Assembly: GCA_016783445.1 (NCBI GenBank) | Contig: JADHWO010000020.1 | Coordinates: 1-36,310, forward strand | Source: Candidatus Aminicenantota bacterium | GTDB lineage: Bacteria > Acidobacteriota > Aminicenantia > Aminicenantales > Aminicenantaceae | Direction: 5' to 3' | DNA: 36,310 nt | Part shown: positions 8,014-15,752 of the stretch, in pieces | Position numbering within the stretch: the stretch's first letter is position 1 | Layout of the letters: each line of letters starts with the position of its first letter | The notes under the pieces: generated by a model | Databases searched by the model: none | What the model saw: the letters and a program-made list of their open reading frames with translations, nothing else | What the model was told of the DNA's origin: nothing | Made by a program: the position numbers and the translations under genes

Positions 8014-10008
8014 TCAGCCACCAAAAATGGTGAAGAATTCAAGGGTGTGTTGAAGCCAGCCAAGCCAGTTTGATACCCATTTTAGAGGTGCAAGCCTGTT
8101 AGGCTTCATTTTTTTACTGTTGTTGGTCCGGTTGATATCCAGGACCAGTTTGAATTCCGGGTCAACGACTGCTTTTTTAATTTTTGAAGGTCTATGGTAG
8201 ATATATTTCTTCCATCTGTACAAACCATCCCATACTTCTCTTATTTCTTGGCCGTCTTCAAAAACTACAAGAACATCAACAGGGACTTTAGCTTCACCTA
8301 ACCGGCGCACAGTGACCTCTGACCGGTAAACACTATCTTTTGTTTTCTCTTTTTTTCTTTCTCTTTCTTTATATATTCCGTTAAACAATCCTATGGGTTG
8401 TCTTTCCTTGTTGCTGGTAATTCTATCTATAGAATAGTCAAGCTTCCCTGAACCATAAATGAATTGATCCAGGAACCAGCTCATATCCTGGCCGGCAAAT
8501 TCTGAGACAACAGCATAAAAGTCCTCGGGGCGTGGATGTTTGAACCAGAATCGTAACGAATAAGCTTTAATCATTTTTGAGAAAAGCTCTTTTCCCATAA
8601 ACCTTTTAAGAGTTCTTAATGTGAGCTCGGCTTTAGAATAAGAATTAGCACCATAACTTCCTCCTTCTAAAAATTCCCAGGAAAAGCGCTGCATGATGTC
8701 CATATTGTAGGTCTGGCGGTGTCTTGAGATTCCGTCTGATTCGATGGGAATTCTTACATCTTTGAAGGTTACTGGAATTCCAAAATAACTCATGTTGTAA
8801 AGCGGCTCTCCGTAAGCTGCGTAATAAACCTCTGTATCAAGAAAAGATGTGAAGCCCTCATCCATCCATGGATTTTCAAACTCGTTGCTGCCCACAAGGC
8901 CGTAAAAATAGCCATGTCCAAACTCATGAATTGTTACTCCTTCGGGGCTAGAAATTCCTTTCCGAGTGAGAAAGTAAGCGCCTCCGGTGAAAAATGTGGG
9001 ATACTCCATTCCTCCTGAACCACTGTTGTAGGCTGGGTCCACACAGGTAGAAGTTGTGTAAGGATAATCGCCGTAAAAAAGACTGCAGTACTTGATTGCG
9101 TTTTTGACTGCATTCATATACCGGTCCTTAAGTTTTTTATGCTGGGGCTGGAGGAGGAGAGTGATTTGGGTGCTCTTACCAGGAGCAAACTCATAATCTT
9201 CTATGTATGGGGGCAGAAAATGTGGGCTGGCTGTCCAGGCAAAATCATGAACGCTGTGCTGGTAGAAATGGTGAGTTGTGGTTCCGTCTTCATTGTTTAT
9301 TTTTTCTCTATGCTCTCCTGTTGCTCCAACAATAAAAGAAGAAGGGAGAGTAATCTTTACATCGTAGGTTCCGTAATCTGCAAAATATTCGCTTGAAGCA
9401 TGGTACTGATGGCAGTTCCATTTGCCTTCAATAAAAACACCGATCTTTGGAAACCACTGGGCGATGAAATAATAGTCCTTGTATACTCCTGTTCTGGCTA
9501 TGGGGCGCGGGACTTTTGACTCAAATTCAATATTGAGCAAAATTGTCTGACCGGGTTCCAGGGAATGGGGAAGCCTCGCTGAAAAGACAGTCTGGTCATA
9601 AAGATTCTCATCATCAGGTTGGTCGAATTCCATGTCCGGGAATAAGTCGTAAGCCTCAAAATAAGGATTATTGATGATCTTTATTGAATTCACCTGGCAG
9701 TATCCCCAGTCGTCTTTAGTGAACCCAGTCACTCTTCTTCCTCTCCGGGAAGCTTCAGTGAGAAAAGTGCTCATGTTGTTCTGGAATGCGTTCCAGTAGA
9801 GATGGAACCAGAGTTCGTCGATAGAATTTTCAGAATCATTCGTCCAGGAGAGAATTTCAGAGGCTTTTATTAAATTCTTTTTTGTGTCCAGCGTCACACT
9901 CATTGTGTAATTGGCAATCTGTTTACAGAGTGGTTCTTGAGCAGAAGTACAGAGAAGGCCAAGTAAAAGGAAAAAAAGGAAGCTTAAAGCTAATATTTTC
10001 TTTAACAA
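8014..10008 (-). CDS. Secreted M1-family zinc metallopeptidase
   Basis: Zinc aminopeptidase-like enzyme expected outside the cytoplasm. The zinc site is HEFGH (H361-H365, numbered from the start chosen here) with the third ligand E384 in WMDEGF, the HExxH-x18-E pattern of M1. GSGGMEYPTFF just upstream matches the GxMEN-like substrate-binding motif in its 'GGMEYP' form, common in bacterial exported M1 enzymes. An N-terminal beta domain precedes the catalytic domain, and a C-terminal beta stretch (VPVDVLVVFEDG) follows. The ORF track opens at a TTG at 10077, but AAGGAG lies six bases before a TTG at 10006-10008. Starting there gives LKKILALSFLFFLLLGLLCTSAQ, a textbook signal peptide, so I prefer it. 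It is first in an operon with the membrane protein downstream. Confidence 0.9.
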   Translation of the reverse strand: MLKKILALSFLFFLLLGLLCTSAQEPLCKQIANYTMSVTLDTKKNLIKASEILSWTNDSENSIDELWFHLYWNAFQNNMSTFLTEASRRGRRVTGFTKDDWGYCQVNSIKIINNPYFEAYDLFPDMEFDQPDDENLYDQTVFSARLPHSLEPGQTILLNIEFESKVPRPIARTGVYKDYYFIAQWFPKIGVFIEGKWNCHQYHASSEYFADYGTYDVKITLPSSFIVGATGEHREKINNEDGTTTHHFYQHSVHDFAWTASPHFLPPYIEDYEFAPGKSTQITLLLQPQHKKLKDRYMNAVKNAIKYCSLFYGDYPYTTSTCVDPAYNSGSGGMEYPTFFTGGAYFLTRKGISSPEGVTIHEFGHGYFYGLVGSNEFENPWMDEGFTSFLDTEVYYAAYGEPLYNMSYFGIPVTFKDVRIPIESDGISRHRQTYNMDIMQRFSWEFLEGGSYGANSYSKAELTLRTLKRFMGKELFSKMIKAYSLRFWFKHPRPEDFYAVVSEFAGQDMSWFLDQFIYGSGKLDYSIDRITSNKERQPIGLFNGIYKERERKKEKTKDSVYRSEVTVRRLGEAKVPVDVLVVFEDGQEIREVWDGLYRWKKYIYHRPSKIKKAVVDPEFKLVLDINRTNNSKKMKPNRLAPLKWVSNWLGWLQHTLEFFTIFGG

Positions 10009-10020
10009 TCTGGTCTCCTT

Positions 10021-10034
10021 AACAAATATTTGTT
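10021..10034. promoter_or_regulatory. Perfect 14-bp palindrome upstream of the M1 peptidase start
   Basis: AACAAATATTTGTT is a perfect dyad immediately upstream of the AAGGAG ribosome site used by the preferred peptidase start. Its place in the leader would suit an operator or a small RNA hairpin controlling that gene. In an AT-rich leader, a chance palindrome of this length is possible. Confidence 0.3.
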
Positions 10035-10090
10035 TCATATTATTAAAGATGATTTTTTTTCGCAATACAAATTCCAAAAATTATTTCATA

Positions 10091-10119
10091 TTGATAACTT
10101 TATAAGGAAAGGCTAATAT
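10091..10119 (+). promoter_or_regulatory. Putative promoter for the first nitroreductase gene
   Basis: TTGATA (10091-10096), a 17-base spacer and TAATAT (10114-10119) match the housekeeping pattern at most positions. They would give a leader of about 75 bases before the ATG at 10202. The gap lies between divergent genes, so a plus-strand promoter is required somewhere here. Confidence 0.45.
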
Positions 10120-10201
10120 AAAATATTTGATTCTAATCGTATGACATGCCATGATTGTGAAAGTAAAGGGTTGAAAAAAATATCTGGAGACATAAACAAA
10201 G

Positions 10202-10780
10202 ATGAAAGAGAAAAAACAGGAAGGGAGACTCTCTTTTTTACAGCTTGTCAGGAGCCGGAGAAGTATTCGCCGCTATCTGGATAAACCTGTTGAAAGGGAG
10301 AAGGTCCTGACCTGCATAGAAGCGGCGCGCCTGGCCCCATCGGCTGATAATGTTCAGCCCTGGAGATTTTTAATTCTTGATGAGCCAGATCTGAGGACGA
10401 AGTTTGCGAAAGAGGTTTTTTCAGGGATATATTCCATCTCAAAATTTGCTGTTAAAGCCCCGATGCTTATCTTAATCCTTGCGCGGCTAGATATCATTGC
10501 AAACAGGATAGGGAAGCAAATCCAGAATATCAGCTATTATTATATCGACATAGGAATTGCAGGAGAGCATATTGTTCTTCAAGCCGAAGAGCTTGGTCTG
10601 GGCACATGCTGGATTGGATGGTTCAATCCCCGTAAGGCCAGGAAATTTTTAAAGATTCCGCGTAAATATAAAATTGTCTCTCTAATGGCTGTTGGGTACT
10701 ATGAGAAAAAACCCTCAAGAGATAGGAAAAGGAAGGCACTTCAAGAGATAACCTGGTTCAATAAAATCGGAGAAAAATAG
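10202..10780 (+). CDS. Nitroreductase-family flavoprotein
   Basis: FMN-dependent oxidoreductase of the nitroreductase fold, cytosolic, using NAD(P)H on an unknown acceptor. Family marks are RSRRSIRRY near residue 18 (phosphate and isoalloxazine contacts), LAPSADNVQPW around 45-55, and GLGTCWIGWF around 135, followed by IVSLMAVGYY, the usual 'P....lialGyp' ending. At 192 residues it belongs to the short type. The lysine/arginine-rich tail (RDRKRKALQE) is unusual but not disruptive. It stands alone between divergent and convergent neighbours. GGAG lies about 12 bases before the ATG, which is rather far. A second, clearly different nitroreductase occurs at 29178-29753. Confidence 0.88.
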   Translation: MKEKKQEGRLSFLQLVRSRRSIRRYLDKPVEREKVLTCIEAARLAPSADNVQPWRFLILDEPDLRTKFAKEVFSGIYSISKFAVKAPMLILILARLDIIANRIGKQIQNISYYYIDIGIAGEHIVLQAEELGLGTCWIGWFNPRKARKFLKIPRKYKIVSLMAVGYYEKKPSRDRKRKALQEITWFNKIGEK

Positions 10781-10878
10781 TCGGGGGGCATTCCCTTAGG
10801 TATTGTTCTTATAATTAAAATTTGTCAGTTTATGAATTACTAGCGTTAATTCTTATAACTTGGAAACGCCTTTTTGTT

Positions 10879-13800
10879 TTATAAAATAGGATCCTGGACG
10901 ACCTCCAGTTTTTTTGACATAACTTCTTTTCCATCAACGATAAGAGCGACTTTATATAATCCCGGCTCCACGGTAGCAGCCATTCTCTGGCGAGGTTGTT
11001 GATCCTCTCTTGGCTCTGACCTTTTCCTTAAGTCCCAGAAAACCCTTTGAATCCCTTTTCCCGGCTTTCCATTTATTTTTTGGATCTCGTTTCCTTCAAG
11101 GTCTTTTATCACAATGCTGACGGATTTAGCGGGATTCTTGAGATAGTAGTAGATCGAAGAGCCAACCGGAGGATTATTCACTCGTGCAAATTCGCCATAC
11201 CTCGGGCCTCTTCTATCCATCATGTTCCATTTGATTGTTCTCTGGATATCAAAGAGATAGGATTCATTCTCCAAAATTTCTTTTTTAAATTCTTTAAAGG
11301 GGAATATGTCTGTTATGTATATCCCTCTTCCGTAAGTGCCGATGGCAAGGTCACGTTCTCTTTTCTGGATGTCAAGGTCCAAAATCATAACATCAGGCGC
11401 AGATGAGGACATCTCTATCCAGTTTTTCCCTTTGTCTATAGTGACAAATATGCCGTAGTCGGTGGCTAAGTACAGGACATCAGGATTATCAGGGTCTTCT
11501 TCAATATCCCTGGCCGGGTTCATCATTCCCTGACTCAAGTCTTCCCATGTTTTTCCCATATCATGAGTAACATATATGTAAGAGTTATCCTCACTATGGG
11601 TTCTGTATCCGGAATAAGTGACATAGCAGGTTTCTAGGTCATGAGCAGAGGGTTCAACTTTGGTTACCCAGTGATCGTAAGGTATCCTGGCTCCTTTTAT
11701 ATTCTTTTTTGGTTTTCCATTCTTATCATAAAACCTTAATGTGATATTCTGCCATGTGTTACCCTCGTCAGTGCTTAACTGCAGGTTTCCATCGTCGGTT
11801 CCTGCCCAATAGACTCCGGGCTTTTTTGGCGATTCTGCAAAAGTATAAATAGTGGCATACTGGAGATTTGTCTCTTTAGAAAGCTCTATCCTCTCTTTGT
11901 TGTTCTTGGAGAGATCAGGGCTTATTGTTTCAAAGGTTCCTCTATCCCCCCTGCTTCTTGACCGGTGCACATGCTGGGAACAAACATAAACAGTTCCAGG
12001 ATTGTGGGGAGAAAGAACAATAGGGGAATCCCATTGATACCTTTGTGAAGCTTTCCCTTCAGCCCTTTCTTCAGCAGTATTCCTCTTTGAAAGACTGATG
12101 GTTTCCCCTGTCTTGAAGTTCATTCGATTTGAGCGGCCGAACTGGCTCTCAAAATAGATATATTCTGGATTCCACCAATCCCTCAGCACATAGTAGCCAT
12201 CCCCGGAAGGAAGATATGTCCAGTCAGCAGGAAAGACGCCATACTGGTTTCTATTTTGGGATGGACCTATCCAGCAGCCGTTGTCCTGAGTTCCTCCCAT
12301 AACATTGTATGGCATTTCATTGTCGACCGATATGTCGTAGAACTGCTGGGCGCTGATTGTGTCTTTTTGGGACCAGTGTTTTCCTCCATCCCAGGTCTCG
12401 TTGACTCCACCGTCATTTCCATTAAGAATATGTTTTGAATTAAGCGGATCTATCCACATGCCTCGTGTATCAACGTGGCACTTATGGAATCCCGATGTCC
12501 ATGGCGCGTTTTTGAATATTTTTCCTCCATCTTTGGAAACCTTCACAACAACCTCAACAGCATAAAGAACTTTGTCGTTGTTGGGATCAACGTATATCCT
12601 TCCCGCATAGCCAGCCTCTATCTGGTTGACAACCGAGCTTCCTCCAACGAGCTTGTATTCTGTCATTTTGGTCCAGGATTCTCCCTGGTCTTCTGTGCGG
12701 TAAATAACTCCTGATTTTTTAACCGGTTCCATTATACTCAAAGCATCCGCATAAATGATCTGGAGGATGTACCTGTTTAAAACTTGAGACAGTCCCTTTG
12801 TCTCTTCGTATTCCTTTATATTTTTTGTGAATTCTTTGAATCTGGATTTCAGGTCTTCTCTGTCTTTGTAAGCTTTATTGGCTTTGTCATTTAAATTTTT
12901 GAGGTTTATACCAAGTTTTTCGATCAACCCTGTTTCCTTGACCAGATCATTGGCTTTTTCGGCGAGAACTTTTTCATCTTTTATTTTTTCAGGATCAAAT
13001 TTTAAAAGTGACTTTAAATCAGTATGGACTTGGACTTTGTTTATGTCTGTCACAGAAAAAACATCATCTTTGATCTCGATTCCCTCAGAATCTGCAAAAA
13101 GTAAAAAGAGTACAAATCCGTTGATCTCTTTGATGAGTTTTTTATGACCCTCTTCTCTTTTTAATGTTTTTTCGATTTCATCTATGCTTTGTAAAATTTT
13201 GTCATTTTTCCTGTAAACCTGCCTGGCTTTTTTATTAAAAGCTTTTAGGTCAATTTGAATTTTCTTTTGGAATTCCATGTCCTTAATCAGTTCGTTTAAC
13301 TTCTCAACAAGCTCATTTTCATCTTTAAATTTAATGGATTCAAACTCCACCAGTTTTTTAATATCAGGGTGGATTTTGAAATTTTTAAATTTGTTAAAAT
13401 AATAACCGTCTTTAAAAATTCTCCCTCTTCTGAAAAGAGACTGCCCTTCTCTTTCATTTAAGCCCAGGTTAGTCTCCTCATCCATACGTATATATATAAT
13501 GTTCGGATTCCTCTCGTAGATGGAGATTCCATTCCATCCGGTCTTAATATCCAAAGGAAGTCCGTTTGTCAGCTTTTTCCAGGTTTTTCCGCCGTCCGTG
13601 GTTTTATAAACATGATTCCCTTCCTGTCGGTCCATAAAGGTCCATGTTCTTCTGTATGTTTTGTAGGCTACAGCAAGGACAATATCTGAATTTGTAGGAT
13701 CAATTACAAAATCCCCAATGCCTCTGTCCTTTAGATCAAGAACTTTTGTCCAGGTCTTTCCTCCATCCACAGTCTTGTATAATCCACGCTGGCAATCCAT

Positions 13801-14328
13801 CTTGTTATCATAGAGTTTTCCTTCGGCTGCCACATAGACGATATCCGGATTTTTATAGTCAATTGCAACTTTTGGAATAAAATAACTCTGTTCCAGACCA
13901 ATGTGGATCCATTTTTTTCCACCATCTGTGGATTTCCACATGCCGTTTCCGTGGGCACTGGAACGTGCATGCAGCGGCTCTCCTGTACCGGCGTAAATAA
14001 TGTTGGGGTCCGAAGGGGCTACAGCAAGATCTCCCATGCTCATATTTCCGTATTTGTCAAAAATCGGCTCAAAATGAATCCCGCCATCCTCAGTTTTCCA
14101 GATGCCGCCGCTTGCTGTGGCGGCGTAATAGGTTTGACTCTGCCCTCGAGGCACTGCAAAAGATGTTATCCTCCCTGAAAACGTCCATGGGCCAATATGA
14201 CGCCAGGTGAATCGATTAAGGTCTTTTGTTGTAATGGTTTCCTGTGAAAAGATTAAAGAGTTACTGGCAAGAAAAAGACAAATTATGGTTGCGATCCATA
14301 CCAAACGACTTAAATTATTTTTTCTCAT
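10879..14328 (-). CDS. Secreted VPS10/sortilin-like beta-propeller protein with an inserted duplicated helical module
   Basis: A 1149-residue exported protein. A signal peptide (VWIATIICLFLASNSLIFSQ) leads into many BNR/Asp-box-type repeats: GGIWKTEDGG, GMWKSTDGGKKW, GLYKTVDGGKTW, HVYKTTDGGKTW, VIYRTEDQGESW and YVTHDMGKTW. These mark a large propeller like the VPS10/sortilin or 'glycosyl hydrolase' BNR proteins common in Bacteroidota and Aminicenantes. The C-terminus has a beta domain (SIVIKDLEGNEI..IQRVFWDLR) and ends in VEPGLYKVALIVDGKE, a FlgD/Ig-like ending. Between propeller blades, residues about 319-533, sits a lysine/glutamate-rich helical insert made of two similar units of about 100 residues. 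AAAGGAGG sits ideally before the ATG. Enzymatic activity is unproven; binding of extracellular protein or polysaccharide is likely. Confidence 0.88.
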   Translation of the reverse strand: MRKNNLSRLVWIATIICLFLASNSLIFSQETITTKDLNRFTWRHIGPWTFSGRITSFAVPRGQSQTYYAATASGGIWKTEDGGIHFEPIFDKYGNMSMGDLAVAPSDPNIIYAGTGEPLHARSSAHGNGMWKSTDGGKKWIHIGLEQSYFIPKVAIDYKNPDIVYVAAEGKLYDNKMDCQRGLYKTVDGGKTWTKVLDLKDRGIGDFVIDPTNSDIVLAVAYKTYRRTWTFMDRQEGNHVYKTTDGGKTWKKLTNGLPLDIKTGWNGISIYERNPNIIYIRMDEETNLGLNEREGQSLFRRGRIFKDGYYFNKFKNFKIHPDIKKLVEFESIKFKDENELVEKLNELIKDMEFQKKIQIDLKAFNKKARQVYRKNDKILQSIDEIEKTLKREEGHKKLIKEINGFVLFLLFADSEGIEIKDDVFSVTDINKVQVHTDLKSLLKFDPEKIKDEKVLAEKANDLVKETGLIEKLGINLKNLNDKANKAYKDREDLKSRFKEFTKNIKEYEETKGLSQVLNRYILQIIYADALSIMEPVKKSGVIYRTEDQGESWTKMTEYKLVGGSSVVNQIEAGYAGRIYVDPNNDKVLYAVEVVVKVSKDGGKIFKNAPWTSGFHKCHVDTRGMWIDPLNSKHILNGNDGGVNETWDGGKHWSQKDTISAQQFYDISVDNEMPYNVMGGTQDNGCWIGPSQNRNQYGVFPADWTYLPSGDGYYVLRDWWNPEYIYFESQFGRSNRMNFKTGETISLSKRNTAEERAEGKASQRYQWDSPIVLSPHNPGTVYVCSQHVHRSRSRGDRGTFETISPDLSKNNKERIELSKETNLQYATIYTFAESPKKPGVYWAGTDDGNLQLSTDEGNTWQNITLRFYDKNGKPKKNIKGARIPYDHWVTKVEPSAHDLETCYVTYSGYRTHSEDNSYIYVTHDMGKTWEDLSQGMMNPARDIEEDPDNPDVLYLATDYGIFVTIDKGKNWIEMSSSAPDVMILDLDIQKRERDLAIGTYGRGIYITDIFPFKEFKKEILENESYLFDIQRTIKWNMMDRRGPRYGEFARVNNPPVGSSIYYYLKNPAKSVSIVIKDLEGNEIQKINGKPGKGIQRVFWDLRKRSEPREDQQPRQRMAATVEPGLYKVALIVDGKEVMSKKLEVVQDPIL

Positions 14329-14463
14329 TATTCCTCCTTTGAATTATTCAGAATTTATTTTGATGGAAAGAAGTCTATTGGTGAGTAATTTATATTGATT
14401 TCCTGTTTTTTCTGTGAATCTCTTTTCCATGCAGACGTATCTTTCCGATTTCCCGAAAGACAA

Positions 14464-14492
14464 CTTATAGCACAAGAATATTTTAAGGTCAA
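14464..14492 (-). promoter_or_regulatory. Putative promoter for the VPS10-like gene
   Basis: On the minus strand TTGACC (plus 14487-14492), a 17-base spacer and TATAAG (plus 14464-14469) form a good housekeeping promoter. The leader would be about 130 bases. The 244-base gap from 14329 to 14572 holds no gene that I can see. Confidence 0.5.
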
Positions 14493-14572
14493 AAATAAAA
14501 ATAAATATCATATCTTTTTATCCAGTCACTTTTGGACATGTTCTAATATTGAGAAAGAAAATTAAGGGATGT

Positions 14573-15400
14573 TTAGATTTCGACTTTAAAAATGCCCTTA
14601 AATGAGAATCCGAAGATTATTGAGAGAGCAAAATAAACAATAAGCCAGTGGATGTGCCATCCGAGGAGGTTCATTCTTTGGGGTGGATAAGTGACTTCTA
14701 TGGTCTTTAACGGTATATCTCCGGGCAGGGGAGCCTCTCCTGGATTGAATAATTCGTCTATAAAATTACGTTGTACCCTTGACTGCGAGATTTTGCTGAG
14801 CGGATTCTGGGCGGCGGCTATTTTTTTTGTGAATCTCTGGCCATTGATTATAAAAGTTATATCATGGACTCCTTTTTCTTTTACCAGGAAACGCCAGTTT
14901 ATCTCTCTTTCTTCTTCAATCCTGAGCGGAGAGGTTTCGATATTTAGGGCTGAAGAGGGTTCAATAGCAATATTTATATCGAAGAGATCGTGGCCTTCTT
15001 CCATTTTAACCTTCAGTATGGCTTTTTGACCGGGAGCTAAATCCTGATAGCCAAACCATAGGTTGAGCTGGACGAGAATCAGGAAAATAGGGATGATCAA
15101 AACAAGCATGGGCTTAGCAGAATAACCGATATATTTCAGGTTATAACGGAGGATGTTTCCTTGTGCTTTGAGGGTAATGCTTAAGCTGTCTTTAAATAAG
15201 CGGAGCTCGAGTAGATGAGCTATTATTTTTTTCTTGACCTGTCTTATGCCTTGCTGGTTTGAGGTGAAACGGAAAATAAAAAGCATCAGAAGTGCTGTTA
15301 GAAAAGAAATAAAAATCATGCCGATCCAGGGGCTCATATTAATAAAAGGGAAAAAGATAAATTCAAAGAGCCTGCCAAATATAGAATTAAATAGCCACAT
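14573..15400 (-). CDS. YidC/DUF106 (EMC3/TMCO1-like) membrane protein with an extracytoplasmic beta domain
   Basis: I read this 275-residue protein as a member or relative of the Oxa1/YidC superfamily in its DUF106 form. TM1 (about 25-45) is followed by a basic helical cytosolic hairpin region (QQGIRQVKKKI through LRYNLKYIG, 50-92), then TM2 with the family-like start YSAKPMLVLIIPIFLI. TM3 comes at the end (about 250-270). Unlike the usual short DUF106 proteins, about 130 residues between TM2 and TM3 look like an exported beta domain (GQKAILKVKM…HDITFIINGQRF, then a proline-rich hinge). No ribosome site is visible; the promoter lies so close that the leader would be very short. It is 145 bases downstream of the ribbon-helix-helix gene in the phosphodiesterase cluster. 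Membrane-protein insertion or lipid handling is inferred. The family call is from topology and sequence flavour. Confidence 0.6.
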   Translation of the reverse strand: MWLFNSIFGRLFEFIFFPFINMSPWIGMIFISFLTALLMLFIFRFTSNQQGIRQVKKKIIAHLLELRLFKDSLSITLKAQGNILRYNLKYIGYSAKPMLVLIIPIFLILVQLNLWFGYQDLAPGQKAILKVKMEEGHDLFDINIAIEPSSALNIETSPLRIEEEREINWRFLVKEKGVHDITFIINGQRFTKKIAAAQNPLSKISQSRVQRNFIDELFNPGEAPLPGDIPLKTIEVTYPPQRMNLLGWHIHWLIVYFALSIIFGFSFKGIFKVEI

Positions 15401-15415
15401 CGTTTTTTTGTTTCG

Positions 15416-15443
15416 CCTATATTATTGCCGAAAAAACTGTCAA
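15416..15443 (-). promoter_or_regulatory. Putative promoter for the DUF106-like gene
   Basis: Minus-strand TTGACA (plus 15438-15443) is followed after 16 bases by TATAGG (plus 15416-15421). The predicted start site falls within about 10 bases of the ATG at 15400, which would explain the lack of a Shine-Dalgarno sequence. It suggests that this gene can be transcribed apart from the cluster upstream. Confidence 0.5.
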
Positions 15444-15544
15444 AATTGTAACACTTCTTTTAGATGTCTGGTAACGAGTGCCCTCACAGGCAGGCTCGCA
15501 GGGACAATTCAAGTCATATCCCCTGAGGTAAAGTATCTGGCTCC

Positions 15545-15736
15545 TCATGAAATGTATCCTAATCCTTTAAGCTTTTTTTTAATTTCATCTTCAGAATCGG
15601 ATTCTTCAAGCTTAATTATCTCTTTCTCGAGGCAGTGAGTGATGAATTCTTCTGGAGAAGAATAACCGGCTATTTTTGCGAATTTTTTTACTTTGTCCAT
15701 TAAATCTTTTTCCAGTTTTATCTTGGCTTTTCCCAT
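15545..15736 (-). CDS. Small ribbon-helix-helix-like protein (63 aa)
   Basis: The peptide has the strand-helix-helix plan of ribbon-helix-helix proteins: KAKIKLEKDL (strand), MDKVKKFAKIAG (helix 1), then SSPEEFITHCLEKEI (helix 2). An acidic stretch (EESDSEDE) and the tail KKKLKGLGYIS follow. GAGGAG lies seven bases before the ATG, and the gene starts 16 bases after the stop of the Tat-exported phosphodiesterase, so it belongs to that operon. It could be a DNA-binding autoregulator of the cluster, or a small protein that uses the same fold for protein contacts; no toxin partner lies beside it. I recall this tail ending from similar small proteins, but have not verified that. Confidence 0.7.
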   Translation of the reverse strand: MGKAKIKLEKDLMDKVKKFAKIAGYSSPEEFITHCLEKEIIKLEESDSEDEIKKKLKGLGYIS

Positions 15737-15752
15737 AAAAATTCTCCTCGAT

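Noticed and set aside
9139-9396. 85-aa plus-strand ORF
   Set aside because: Antisense to the M1 peptidase; no supporting signal.
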